Assembly: GCA_948470475.1 (NCBI GenBank)
Contig: OX419341.1
Coordinates: forward strand, 20,545,264-20,609,263
Direction of reading: 5' to 3'
Source of the DNA: Galaxea fascicularis
Lineage: Eukaryota > Cnidaria > Anthozoa > Scleractinia > Euphylliidae
DNA length: 64,000 nucleotides
Under the pieces are notes generated by a model. That model was not told where the DNA came from and made no database searches. It worked only from the letters and a program-made list of their open reading frames with translations. Shown piece after piece: positions 29,815 to 42,704 of this stretch; position 1 is the first letter of the stretch; every line of letters begins with the position of its first letter. Both the position numbers and the translations under genes were made by a program.

Positions 29815-31782
29815 TGACCGTTAGAAACCTAGAATTCCAACGAACCGAGTATCGGTTTTAAATCCCAGGTCAGGTCAGCAGTTGATCACCTGAGATAATT
29901 CATGGCTTATCGTGCCGCAGTCACTTTTCACGACGAAAAGTTAAAGTCATTTCGCTTAATGTTTTTCGGTGCTATTGTAAAAAGGACACCGACGGCAGTT
30001 TTGTATCGTCTTTACTCTTATAGATCACAGAAATGACACTATAAAAAATGACACTATAAAATAGTCAAAACAAGGCGAACAAATTACTTTTCTTCTTTTT
30101 TGGGTGGTGTCGAAGAGTACCCACTTAGGGGTTTTACCATTTTGTTTTGCTGTGGAATATTTCGGTTTGTTAAGGTTAAAATGTCAACGATACATGTTAG
30201 AAAATTTGTGACTTAGCCAAAGCACATAACCGGTTGTGATGTTGGATTTAAAAGTGAGACACTGAGACTGTTAATCTATAGTTTAGAGATTTACACTATT
30301 GTATTGAAATGTAATCGGACGTAATTAAACTGTGATGAGGCAAAATCGTTTATGCTCACAGTCATGTAGTCCCTTGATCCAACGTGGCAAAGGCCGATGA
30401 TAAATCGAAAATGTACGCTAGCACATGTTTGAATGGTGGCTGTGGCTCTACAGCAAAACAGTAAAAACTATAATCACAATACAGAAGTCCTTACTAGAGT
30501 CCTGGCTCGAGTCCTGGCATTGATTTTATTTCAGTTATTGGTAAATGCTATACAATAAGGAAAGAACTGTGGAGCTCCGCTTTTAGGCTTGCCTAAATAT
30601 ATATATATTAATTTCATTACATGGTAAGCCCGTCATTTGAAATAATTTTCTGAGGATGAATTTTAAATTAATCATTCGCTTCCGATTAACATTTAATTCC
30701 GGTTGAACTCTATCAAGTAAATAAAAAATCGAATATATAGCTTCCATCTGTCCATGATTTATTTGAATACCATCGATCCCATTTAAAATGTTCTCAATAT
30801 GGTATTTTCTATGATATATACCTTTTTAAAATAAATTTTGAAAGTATTTTCATAGAAATCAATTTATTCAGTTTCGAACCATATCAGGCTCTTTACAACA
30901 AGAGTCTTTAGTAGTATTTGCAGACTGTAATACAGAATTACAAAATCCACAGAATGGTTTTCCTGATTGAATCATGTCATCGTATAAGTATATTGCATAA
31001 CATTTCAATATTTATAATACAGAATCACAGCTAGAATCCGCAGAATGGTCTCCTGATTGAATCATGTCATCTTGTATAATTTTATTGCACAACATTTTCT
31101 ATATAATAGTATAAGATAACAAATCTTTATATCAGCTTTTATATCAGTGACAGTTTATTCCAAATGATTATTTCTTTTTTATATTAGCTGCCATATAAAA
31201 TTAAAATTCTATATGGCAAATCATAGATTTTTACTGAACCTAAATTTCCAAATCAAGTAGTGAGATACAGTTGGAGAAATTCTGGCCTTGGGATTTCTGT
31301 CTGGATTTTTGGCCCAGAAACCCCAAGCATGTTTTTCTGGATAGGAGCCAGAATTGAGCAAAGTGGCCCACAACCCCCATGTACTACAGTCTACTGATGC
31401 TTGCCACAGGTAGTAGGACAATACGGGGTGTTTCGCTGGGCTTAAAACAGCTCCGCCAGTGGCTGGCATATACAACAAAACACTCATTTTCTTTGTTTCC
31501 TGCAGGAAAATCATGATCTCCTTTAATGGGCTTGTTGCCAAAAAGGTGTAACAGTAAAGGCGAATGCGAACCTTACTACTATACAAGTTAATGCCATAAA
31601 TATTTGCTTAGTTCTAGCTAGGAGATGATATAATATACTAACTTCCGATCTCTATTGGTTTTTAATAATTGGCCAGATTCTTAACTTTTCCAAAAGCTTA
31701 GACCTATGTATTCTTGTACATGATTTGTTTTCTTTTAAGGACGATTTTAATTTACTCTGATGTAACTCTGGTCTCTAAGATT
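29815..31782. other. Non-coding, AT-rich stretch
   Basis: A tandem duplication of about 88 bp lies at 30923-31101 (shared core CTGATTGAATCATGTCATC). A minus-strand frame of 121 codons (31586-31221) shows no recognised motif and is left unassigned. Confidence 0.4.
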
Positions 31783-32259
31783 CAGGGGCACAAAACGAAA
31801 CTGTTCCTCACTTTATCTGTTCCCCCGAGGTATTGTGCTGGCTGACAAAATGTCAGTTATTTCCCGTAGTTGGTTATGAAATTTCTTTCTGCTGAAGGTG
31901 TCGGTTGATAATTACTGAAGTGTGGTAGCAGTGTGAGTTTTGCTGGCTGGCGAAATGTGGATTGTTGTGTGAAATTTGTGTCTCCCCCCCCCCCCCTACT
32001 GAAGGGTTGATTAGAGGCATTTTGGGACGGCCATTTTGGCTTACGACATATGAAATCGGCTTTTTTGTTGTTGTGCAGGGTGCTCAATTTGCACCTGGCT
32101 GGGAAACCAACCAATTTTATCTAGCTGGCTGTGAAATATCTTAGATATTTTTTTCCCAGCAATATTAAAAAAGACCTGAAAATGCCTGAATAACATTTAG
32201 TTTTATTAACTGGGGCATAATAATACATTTTTCAACAAATTGGTCGTTTTGTGCCCCTG
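31783..32259. mobile_element. 477-bp TIR element, AAGATT duplication
   Basis: The left end CAGGGGCACAAAACGA and the right end TCGTTTTGTGCCCCTG are perfect 16-bp inverted repeats. The 6-bp AAGATT lies outside each end (31777-31782 and 32260-32265). CAGGGG-type ends resemble hAT elements, although those usually duplicate 8 bp. A C run lies at 31983-31994. No protein is encoded. Confidence 0.75.
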
Positions 32260-32265
32260 AAGATT

Positions 32266-33100
32266 CGTACTTACTAGTTAAAACTTATCCAGTATGCTCC
32301 ATGATTTTCATGGCAGATTGTTGAGTGTACGACCAGCATAACATTGCTAAATGAATCACATAGCTCTACGCAATAACATTTAATTCTCTTTTTCAGTAAG
32401 AATCGTCCGTACGAAATAGCGCTCACAATGCAATTGATTTATTTTGACCCCCTTGTTCAATTTGATACAAAACTGTACCCATAAACCCAGATCACGTACC
32501 CCAAATCACAAAACGGTTTAGACTCTACTCGCTTTAATATTTATCATCGAAATCTTTTTTCAATGCATTTCCTTGTGCCAACGTTACCCCAGGCAAACTT
32601 TTGTGCAACTTGCCCCTCAATTTTCTACCTCCTCCACGACACAGTCATGAACCGCAACTTTCGCGAAATTATCCCTAGTACATCGCCCTTTCCAGCGTTG
32701 TGTGAGGAGTGTCAACGGGAAAGCCGACTTCTACTTTTCTTAATGTTCTTCGGCTACCAAATATTGATTCTTATAAAGTGTGTCGGTTATCTGACCCGTT
32801 GGAGTCAAAGTCCCCTCTGCTATTAAGTAGTCGTATTGTATAACGATACTTAAAATAGATCGTCAAATAGAAAAAAAAACATTTACCGAACCATTAACTG
32901 ACTAATAACGGATGTTTTTTTTTAATCCTCATCGTCACGGCCGACGGCTAAAATCAATAAATTCAGGCCTATAGGTTCCACCAATGAGTGTTTTCCTCAG
33001 TCACCATAAAACTGCAATATCTGCAGTATGCCTTTCAACTTTCAACGACTACTTCTGTTGCCCTCGTTTTTCATTTTTAAATCCCTGCATCTTCTTTGTA
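32266..33100. other. Non-coding stretch
   Basis: No gene or repeat is supported. TTTATT at 33108-33113 gives an AATAAA on the minus strand, about 200 bp beyond the stop of the secreted-protein gene, and is its likely polyadenylation signal. Confidence 0.4.
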
Positions 33101-33316
33101 CCTTCCCTTTATTATTGGATCTTACATGCATTCAGTAAATCCAGTGGTTCTTCGTTCAAGCGAAGAACAAGAAAACTTTGGACTCTTGTCTTGCTCTTCA
33201 GGCCTTCAGCTCAAAACAGGCATTTCAGTCCTACCATGCAAGTGCCATGCACTTATTCATTGTAAAAGACGCAGATATTCGATAACTTAGAGCGTCACCA
33301 AACGTTAGTGAGTGTT

Positions 33317-33973
33317 CTAGCTTAGATGTAGTACTTCATCAACTTTGCAAATGACCACATCTCTTTTCACTTCAGACATTTTACTTGGCATCTTATACTT
33401 AATTCCCGCCAGCTCAAAACGAGGCAAACATTGCGTTAACTCGTTAATCAACGAAGATAGCTGCGCGACTTTAAAGCAGCCGTCCAATGGGTTTTTTAGA
33501 AGACTCCAAATTTGAGCGTAACTGTATTCTGGCTCAGAAGACGATTCTATGTTTTTCTCCAGAATCTCACCAATTTTGCAAATTGACAAGTCCCGCTTTA
33601 TAATGTCAAGATCAGTTGGATATTCGTAAGGATGCAGGTCATTTCCAAGCTTAAGCTTACATTCGTCGAGGTCACTCAATATTTGTTCCTGCTTCCGGGG
33701 TCGAATTACTTTGGTCAGCGGCTGCCTTAGCTCCTGCCAAAGCCATTGAAAGGACGCCGACTTGAAATGTGGTTCCATTCCTTCGATATGTTGCTCAAGA
33801 GCCTTGGCAATTTCATCTTTGATTTCACCATGGTGAATAGGAATGGCTTTTCTTTTGATAAAACGAGAAGTTCCTTTGACGAACCTTTGCGTTTTGCGCT
33901 TTGTGCCCAAGAAATTATCTAGTAATGAGCCATAATTTGTACGCACTGGTCTCCAATCTGCCTGCCTCCTGAC
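33317..33973 (-). CDS. Secreted protein with tandem 65-residue repeat, exon 2
   Basis: Acceptor TCTATTCATACAG, then exon from 33973 to a TAG at 33319-33317; phase 0 with exon 1. It gives residues 51-268. A basic stretch (GTKRKTQRF, SRFIKRKAIP) is followed by two gaplessly aligned copies of a 65-residue unit at residues 124-188 and 191-255. Shared positions include W, PL, a central Cys, P and the strong block KRDxxICKxxExL. A partial earlier copy (IKDEIAKALEQHIE, residues 100-114) matches the unit's end. Each unit has the same two cysteines. Predicted mostly alpha-helical. I recognise no family. The intron is 985 bp. Confidence 0.75.
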   Translation of the reverse strand, partial: VRRQADWRPVRTNYGSLLDNFLGTKRKTQRFVKGTSRFIKRKAIPIHHGEIKDEIAKALEQHIEGMEPHFKSASFQWLWQELRQPLTKVIRPRKQEQILSDLDECKLKLGNDLHPYEYPTDLDIIKRDLSICKIGEILEKNIESSSEPEYSYAQIWSLLKNPLDGCFKVAQLSSLINELTQCLPRFELAGIKYKMPSKMSEVKRDVVICKVDEVLHLS

Positions 33974-34958
33974 CTGTATGAATAGAAAGAAGAAGAAATC
34001 ATGAGAATCCTATGATCCGTGAAACATCCTTACAGCGAAGTTACAATTAGGACCAATTCAAGCCGATGGCCCACGCGTAACTATTGTCAAAACCAGATAT
34101 TCATTGCATAAAGTGGATACATTTTGCAGGTAATGGAATCGTTGGCAAAGGGTTAGTATTTATTTCATTTTTTTCACGAGACCAACACGTCCGTAATAGT
34201 ACAGTTACAGTTACTGAATTGAAAAGTTGAGGTGAAGTAACTAAGCAACCGATTTTAATAAGCCGTGATAGATTAATTTGAATCAATGATGAATTTAGTC
34301 ACAAGTTAAAGAAAGAGAAAAGAAAAAGGAACCAAACTCGTCTTGGCAAACTTGTGACATGAATCATTTTTTTTCTGATACTAGCTAGAACAGAACATTT
34401 CTACTTTACTGATTCCAAAATATCGCCCCTCCGCCATAGCATTTTAATATAAAATTTGAACGGCATTAAATATGAAACGAGGTCTCTATTGTCCACTGTT
34501 CCGAAACAAGCACCAAATGAAGCGTCTCCAAGCGTAATGATTGGCACACAGCCTGTCATGGAACCCTGCAATTTGTTCGCGACAGTTCAGTGCTAACAAA
34601 GCTTGAAATTTTTTGTTTTACTGGTATGCTCTGGTGACGTTTCTTTGTGCCTTGAGTTTACCAAGACTAAACAAATTTACATTTCAGGTGAAAAACCAAC
34701 AATATTATTGTATCAAGAAAACGAAAATTACTCTATATGCTTCCGTTCATTCCATCATCGCCAACATTATCTTTCCAACTTCCTGACACAAAAAATATTT
34801 ACCCCGGTCATTTTCAACATGTGCGATTTACGGTTCACGGTAAAAGATTAAAGCGTTTCGTCTGAGATTTCCACCAAACGGTACTGTGCATTCATAACTC
34901 CAGTGAATTTCAAGAAATCGTGTGATAATGGCGTGAACCGCTTCGTTTGATAACGTAC

Positions 34959-35108
34959 CTCATTGTACCCTGTTTCAAATTTCTCTTGTCCCGAGGCTAT
35001 CCAGTCCTCTGCATCTGTGGATTGGCCATTGCTTAAGTATACGAAAATCAGCTTTGTAAGAAAGAAAAGCGTATACAGAGACAATCTACGAGTATCAATT
35101 GCTGTCAT
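34959..35108 (-). CDS. Secreted protein with tandem 65-residue repeat, exon 1 (signal peptide)
   Basis: Fifty codons from the ATG at 35108 to GAG followed by GTACGT. It begins MTAIDTRRLSLYTLFFLTKL and continues through IFVYLSNGQ, a signal peptide with likely cleavage near SNGQ, followed by an acidic stretch (STDAEDWIASGQE). The donor is phase 0 and joins exon 2 (33973) without changing frame, giving a 268-residue precursor. The protein should be secreted or lumenal; no transmembrane segment follows. Function unknown. Confidence 0.75.
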
Positions 35109-38100
35109 TTTGCCGTTTCAGCAGTGGACTTTTAGCGAGTAAATTTTTTTAAGCCATGGGAGAACTTCGAGTGGAAGTCTACTTTGGTGTAATTGTAAAA
35201 AAGGATTACAAAGTTTGACATGCACCACCCTCACGCTTGAATATGTTACCAGTTTACTTTGTTAGAATGATGTTAAATCATTCGACCTTGATAGTTTACC
35301 TGCTATTAGTCGCCGAACAGTTATACCCTAACCAGGCGGTTTTTGATCTGTTACAAAACCTGGAGAGTGAAGATATGCCCTAAAACGTCGGATCGCTAAC
35401 TATTTTACTCTAAAATGTCTTTTTTGGTGAAAGTGTGAGCAATCACCCCAGTAATAAACAAAAAGAATTGATCCCTGAAAAAATGCAAGCTCTAAGTGGC
35501 GTTTACAAGTACGACGATTCCTCACATTTTCACTAATTAACCCCACTTACATTAATGCCCTTCGTACAAATACTGCTTTTACTATATGGTAACGATGGTG
35601 CGAGCGATTTCATTGGCTGCTGAGTGGGTCGGACTTCTTGTAGCGTCCGCGGGCATAGCAAAATGTTTTCTTCGGCCTGCGATTCTCATTGCATTGGATT
35701 CTCGTGAGGCTCGCAGCAGTTTTTCTGGCTTGAGGGTGTACCTTTTGAAATCAAATTTTGTTGTAGAAGACACGCTTCAATTTCCTTGAAACTACAACAT
35801 TTTTCGATGTGTCAGCAAAGTTTATTTTCTCGTCGGTTTCCAAACAGCAGTTACCATAGCAACGGTAACGCAAGGCCGCTCACTTTTCAAGATAAAAGCT
35901 TAATTATCTGGCAATCCAGTCAGACACTTCATAACGAAACTATGAGAGTGTAAACTACTCTAGTTCCACAACTTGTAGCCTTCTGCTGCCTACTCCATCA
36001 GTTTGATTTTCACTAGATCATAACGCTCTACACTTCTGATTACGATTCCGACTCCGACTCCGTCGCTAGTGACTGAACCAGCCTTAAGTGATACAAATAT
36101 ATCCAGAAGTTGGATTATGAGTGATGAGCAACATTTTATTATCATAAGGGAGGGACAATCCAAATTACAACTTCGGTGCAGATCAGCCCTTTTTTTAACC
36201 AGTTTATTATAAATACCATAAATACTTATAATAAATAACTTGTTAACCATTACAAAAAATCTCAGACCTCGGTCTTGGAGTTGGCCAAGCTATCGCTCTG
36301 TCAGTACATCAAGGTCTCAGTGTGAGATTTCCCTGTAATGATCTCACTCTCGGTTCCTAAGTAGTATGTTTTATTTCACTTGTATTCTTAGTTGGTTGAG
36401 CTCAGTTTGCTGGGAAGGGAAATGACACTCTCTGACATACTTTGGCTTCGCACTTGTCTGACCCTAATATTCATAACAACTGATTGAATTTTATTAATCG
36501 AGTAATGCTAAAAATCAATTAGAATTTCCCCAGCAAAGGTGAAAGGATACCCGAAGGCCTGCATTGTGGGAAAGATGGGACGAGTCGGTCGCATATGAAA
36601 TTGCGAACTATTAGCTCTTTTAGAGGTCGCGGTCGCTTTCAAGGGGTGGTCGCTAACGAGAAGTTACAGTTACAGTGAACTGACTGGGAAATTTTCGTGT
36701 TCTTGAAAGTGGCCTGATTACTCAGGAAAGTTGATCGATGACGGGTCGGTCAGTCAACTGGAGGTTCCAATTAAAGTGATTTCTTGGCAGGCTCCACTTA
36801 TGTCCCGTGAGCTTAGTTCTCTCTCCAGTATCGAAGAACAACTGGAATCACTTAAACATGCTAGCTACCTAGTTTTTCTTATGCTGGGTCGGTTAACATT
36901 CAATCTTGGCATGGTTTTGTCCTGCATTTACGGAATAAAACATTATGCAGAAAAACAGTCACAGGGAATTTTCTGTACTGGCCTATCATTAACATCTTCA
37001 TTTGCACTTGAGCTTGGTTTTATCTTTTAGTTATTGTTTCGTTGTTGTTGTTGTTGTTGTCGTTTCAGCAACCACCAGCAAGCCAAAAAACCCGTGACAA
37101 ATTCTGTTCTATGACCACCGCCGGGCGGAACAAACGCACACGACTTTAATTCCAGAACACACATCAGGTACAGGTGGCGATTGACGACAACACACGTTCA
37201 CACTGACAGACTCCATTGACGACGTTACTTCGACGATGATGATGACGGTAAAAAAGCAGCTAAGAAACATGCTCACAAATAAAAAAAATAATAAAAGGCA
37301 AAATAAGTCCGATTACAATTCTGTGCGGCTCCGTAGGATCATTTCCGAAAACTAAATCAACCACAACTGAACAACTTTGAGTGCCATCCATGGAACACCC
37401 ACAGAACAATACGAGACTGACCGAACATGCAGCTCGAGTTCAGGTGATCAATTACGTCATGTTCATTAACAAATATAACAAGGCCAACGATTACCCTAAA
37501 CAGCCATAGAGTATAGTTACACTACCGTTGCTCTAAACTATGCGACTTACACGTTAAACTTTCACTAACAATTGTTGCGTCCTCTCTCCTGCCAGTCTTC
37601 TAAAACGTCCTCCAAACTGCTTCTTACTCGGGCTTCGTATTACAGGCCGGATTCACAGTAACACGGTAAACAACTAAAGAAACGATAAACAACAACAAAC
37701 AAAATCCTCAAGTGCATTGCTGGGACAATGGTCCACGGGTCTCCTGGAAATAATGTACAAGCTCATCTACGAAAGAGATGGCAAACGGCAAGTTTACTCT
37801 CACGTGGTCCCCGAGAACTCAAGTGAATTGTACTTGATTCAATCATTGACATTCACTATTTACAGCAGTCGCAACTCATGTAACTTTGCCTCAATATTGT
37901 GTTAGTAGCTGTTTGAATTTTCTTTAGAATAAGTTATTCCGGTATACGGGACCCGGCGATAGCCAACGGAGCCACACATTATGTATTAAGCTTTCATTAC
38001 TTCTGAAGAGGGGTAATATATCAAAAATCAACTTATAACACTCAGGGAGCTGCGTATTTTTTTGCAAGTTCTTTTCCGATTCAAGACCACGGTGCGAGAT

Positions 38101-38349
38101 CGCATTCTACTGACCTAATAGTAGATGAGAGCATACAACGCTGCTGTTTCTAAGGCAACAGAATTAGTCACACTTGATAATGTATGGCGTTCCATAGAAG
38201 ATGAAAGCCCGTAAAGTTTCCGGTTGATTTGAATGATAAGTGGTCAAAATGTCTTAAAGAGGCGGTGTTACTGATTTTGCTAAGTTCTAACTGCACGCGG
38301 TTTTTGACAAATCTACCTTTGCCCATCCGGAAATTGTTTGCAGAAGACC
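35109..38349. other. Non-coding stretch
   Basis: A TTG microsatellite lies at 37036-37064. A plus-strand frame at 36800-37030 has two hydrophobic segments (MSRELSSLSS start) but no homology or splice support. A minus-strand frame at 35773-35582 is likewise unassigned. Confidence 0.4.
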
Positions 38350-38769
38350 TAGCCTGCGTGGCCGGCGTAATCGGGAAAGGGGAAGGGGAGCGAGGGAGGC
38401 GAGAAAAAATGAGGGGGATTGGGGAGAGGAGAGAGGGAACGCCTGCCACAAGAACCCCATTCGCTTCATTCCCGCCCAACGATTTTCAGTTAATCCAATT
38501 ACTTTATCCGTCAATAACTGTCAATTCATCCACCAATCAAAATCAGACGCCGGGCACGCAGTACGAGGGATTAAATTGCTTCAATTCTCAAGAGACTTAC
38601 TGTCAGAAATTAGCCAATCAGAAATTTGCGTTTGCCAGCGAACGCAGAAATGAAGCGAATGGGGTTCTTTTGGCAGGCGTTCCCTCTCTCCTCTCCCCAA
38701 TCCCCCTCATTTTTTCTCGCCTCCCTCGCTCCCCTTCCCCTTTCCCGATTACGCCGGCCACGCAGGCTA
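38350..38769. mobile_element. 420-bp Mutator-like foldback element
   Basis: Arms of about 125 bp are inverted copies: TAGCCTGCGTGGCCGGCG opens at 38350 and its complement closes at 38769, with a purine-rich block (GGGGAAGGGGAGCGAGG) inside each arm. CAGAAGACC, 9 bp, lies directly outside both ends (38341-38349 and 38770-38778). This fits a MULE-type insertion. Open frames through it are products of the mirrored arms. Unrelated in sequence to the element at 25849. Confidence 0.8.
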
Positions 38770-38962
38770 CAGAAGACCGAGACTGATTGTTCGGGTTATT
38801 TGTACTAAGAAAAACAAACAGTCAGTTGGTCAGATTTTGGACGATTGTTCTAGCTTTAATTAATAGGTGAAGGTTCAAAAGTTGGTCAAAATGCAACGCG
38901 TTATTATCACTCAGGATTTTTAGCGTTTTTATTTTTTATCTGTAAACTAAGTAGCTCCACAT

Positions 38963-38988
38963 CTGAAGAAGGCCGAAGGCCGAAACGT
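38963..38988 (+). ncRNA. Hammerhead-ribozyme-like core (half motif)
   Basis: Reads CTGAAGA, one extra A, GGCC-GAA-GGCC, GAAA, CGT. Position 7 of CUGANGA tolerates any base, so CTGAAGA keeps the core. Same architecture as 11451-11477, with different stem sequence preserved by pairing. A TA tract follows at 39049-39059. It is likely the pseudo-LTR relic of a Penelope-like element. No cleavage half was found. Confidence 0.35.
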
Positions 38989-39728
38989 AATATTAAAGCC
39001 GGAGCAGTTAGAAGTTTGCTTCTTGTTTCATCATCTTACACTCAACTATATATATATATTCCGGCAACCTTTACCAGCTGTCTGATGATGAATGACCCTA
39101 GTAATCCAAACCTAAATTGTTAAGAGGTAAAACAGTGATTTATTTAATACGCAACCCCGTTGCATGAGTTCATTATTGATCATTTTAATGATTTAATTAT
39201 AATTTCATTTCACCGTTCAGTTTGTAAATCGCCGTTGTGATCTGTTTAGGCGCGTCTTTCCACCCTTAGAACCAGTGGTGTTATGTATTATTACCTCAAC
39301 TTGCTCCACCCCTTTAATAGAATCCCGATAAATATGTAAAATCTCATGGAACGCAACTGTTCTCCAAAAAATTGACCTCAAATTAAATTTCGCGCTTTCA
39401 CAGGTGGCATGGCTGCCATCTTGGAATACGCAATGATCTATGGAATTGATGACGTTTTATGGCTCCCAGTTGACGAATTCTGCCATTCTCGTCCACAGAA
39501 GCCGCGATTCTTTCGGTTAGCACTAAGAATAACGACCTCTGGCCGGTTCCGAAATATGTGCAGTCTCAGTGAAGGTGCATTTTTGTAACCGTTGGCAACT
39601 ACTACTGTTTCAAACTTCTGAGTTAACGCAGAAGAGTAATAATTATTACTACTACAAGAGTCGTATACTACTACCATCACCATTATAATCTTTACAACAC
39701 CTTTTTACAAAGATAAGGCAAAAGTTTC

Positions 39729-39759
<31 letters not shown>

Positions 39760-39870
39760 GTAATAATAATAATACCAGATAGAAAGTCAGATAGACGTAT
39801 GCCCAGATAAAAGGCCGTCGGAAGTGGCTCGATGCCTGCTGAAATAGCTACCAGCTCAAGCTGTGGATTT

Positions 39871-39912
<42 letters not shown>

Positions 39913-42704
39913 TTGGAAATCACCAGTTTACTCAACACTAGTCACGTCTCAATAATCCTTTATTTGTCACAAAGCTCACAATAAATCTCGACCGTCACTG
40001 AACACGTTCTCTCTCTACTCTGAATTACAAATCATTTCTTATTTCAAATATATTCTATGATCACAAGATCAACTTGTCGCTCAAACTTAGTTACATTGAT
40101 CTGATTGGCTATTGATTGCTGTCACGGTTCTTGTCACGATATGAAATTCCTTTCCGTCACGCACCTATAAGTAACGCAGCTATAAATCTTTAACAATAAT
40201 AATATAACTTTTAATGACGAAAAAGAATTTGGCTAACAGTATCCTTTCTGATCTTCATGTTTTGCGTGCCGGCCAAAGTGGAAATTGAAGAACTTAACAG
40301 TCATTTTATTAACAATTTAACTGGAGTTGCATGTTAGATACCGATAAAAGAGACCGTCGTCCCTTTAATTGGCATTCATCACCACGGCTAATTAAGGTGC
40401 AGTATGATTAATACAAGTAAATGATTTTTTTTTTAATCGCAATCTTTACCGCAATGTGCTCGAGGGCTAGTGTGCTGCTACAAAACGCCATGAAAATAAA
40501 TAGGTAGATAGTTAATTAGGAATTAACTAATTTTCGGCTTCTTTAATCATTCAATTAGGCCGTTTAATAATTTGATAGATATACAGTACACTGCGCTCGG
40601 TCTCCGGTTTTGTGGCACCAATCCCAAGTCTGTGTTGATATGCATCATCGTACCAACAAGAGAAGTGGTTAAGAGAACTGTCTATTTCAGGCACGAAAAC
40701 ACATTTGATAACATTTTTCGCTGTCCATGGCACGCGTTTTGAGGCAGAGCATGGCCTTGCATTGATCGCTTACGAGGGTTGCTCTTTTACCATAAATGAA
40801 ACTGCCATCTAAAACATAAGGCGGCTGCGACAACAGGCCTTAGTTTCCCTGGAGAGTTGAGAGACAACTTGAACGGAATCTTGCCAACTGAGCTTATTCA
40901 CTCCAGCTGACAAGTGTCAGTACTAAGGATTTTCACCCTCTTTACATTAGATCTTCTTAGCGTCAATATTTTGTTTACCTGAACATGTGAAAAAACAATT
41001 TGTAAGGGGATTTCTAAATATCATGACCTCTGCTAGTGGATATAAAGTTGACAGCACCCCGAACGTAATAACTACAATTACTCTAGGCTAAACCAGGTAT
41101 ATGTAATTGTTTTTTTTTTGTTTGCTTTTGCAGTGAATGATAAGTTCTCAAGACAATTCAGGATGTAAAATGATATATAATCATCGCATTATCCAGCGTT
41201 ATCAGAGAAGAAACATAACGAATTTAATACTTTTCCTGAGTGTCATTATAAAATGGATATAGGTCTTTAATTTCCAGCTGGGGCTATCGATTGTCTATCA
41301 TGATCGTTATGGCATGAAGGGTCATAAAGCACAGAGATACCTAAAATACCTGCGAAATGCAGAATTGAATTTGAATGCTCACTGACTTTAAGGTTAGTAA
41401 TTTCAGCCGGCATCAGGCCTTAACTTAACTTACAGAACAGCAGAGCAACGATTGTATGACCATGAAATTAAAGAATTAACTTTCACAAACTTAAACGTGC
41501 TTTTCGTAATAAACAATATTTAAAAAGAAACTCTAGTTTAAATTAGTTTCATCCATAATTCAGCCGGCTATTTTACAGATTGAATAACCACTTTTCACGC
41601 TGGGATCAGCAGACCAAATCAGATGCTATTTTTTGCTTTTATTTTTATCCATTCTCCGCTTCTCACAGTTGCCCTGTCACTGTCAAATACATGCGCAATT
41701 AACTCAACTAAAAGATATACTATTATCTTCATGAAACAAACTTCTGCCTTTTAACGTTCTTACAAGCAGCTATTAAAACTTTCGCTCCGCCTTTAAAAGA
41801 AGCATTGAAGTACAAGAAAGGCCATCTGACAAGGACTCTGATCTTTTCACTTGTAATCGTTTGAACACAAACGAAGGGAATTATGACATGAAGTCTCTAC
41901 ATGATGGATTGCTTTTACTCGCGTTCCTTGAACTGAAAGCCTTCTAACAATGGTGTTCATTTCCGCCCCGAGGAATTCACATCACATTGTGATGCATCCA
42001 TCTCTCACAGAAGAATTATTGAAGTTTGTTTTTGTTTCGTTCGTGTTTAATCTCAGAATAAAGCTTTGTGTAAACAAGGGGTTCAACTCTATTAGCGTAG
42101 TTGACTCATTACAAATATTTGGTGATTCAAAAAACGTGCAAGCCATTAAAATCTGACCTTTACGCTTAGAGAAGACCCCGCACATTACCACAGTCAACAC
42201 AAGTAGTATTCAACAATTGTTAGTGCGCTTTTTTCATACATTAAACACTCACCAGGGTTTTCTTATTCTTGGGCATCGCTTTAGTCGACAAATAGATGTA
42301 GCATTATTTAACCAGATGGCGATTTAAACATGCTAGGAATGTTTCGCGGGGTTTTGTCGAAACACTTTGCTTAAATCTTGGTGGCCTAAGCTCTTTTAAT
42401 TTAAATCTGGGATGCATAACTTCAGTAAAAAAAAAAAGAAGACAAAGAAATAAAACGTTGTACCAACTGAACAATGTGAACATATTTCGAGAGCTTAACC
42501 GTACACCAACCTTGCCCTCCCACGGGACAACTTTTTGATGTCAGAGAATACGTGAGGGCATGGATGAATGGCACGTATTTTTAGAATTCTTCCGACAACG
42601 AGAAATATGATTTTAAGTCGTGAGCAATTAACACAGCGTTCTAAAGATGTTCTCTTCGATCTTTCCAGGAATGTATCTTCTTGGAGTTCAGCTCTCTCCT
42701 CCTT
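38989..42704. other. Non-coding stretch
   Basis: Contains the two AAT microsatellites at 39729-39757 and 39872-39911. No gene is supported; short frames have no homology. Confidence 0.4.
39729..39911. repeat. Two AAT microsatellites flanking a 110-bp unique piece
   Basis: AAT/TAA repeats at 39729-39775 and 39872-39911, same phase of sequence on both sides. They may be the remains of one array interrupted by an insertion. Confidence 0.8.

Noticed and set aside
36731..37030. Plus-strand frame with two hydrophobic segments
   Set aside because: No recognised family, no splice signals at the ends and no conserved repeats; not supported as a gene.
38229..38786. 185-codon frame with repeated Pro/Ser-rich segments on both strands
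   Set aside because: The frame runs through the two mirrored arms of the Mutator-like foldback element, so the similarity is the inverted repeat itself.
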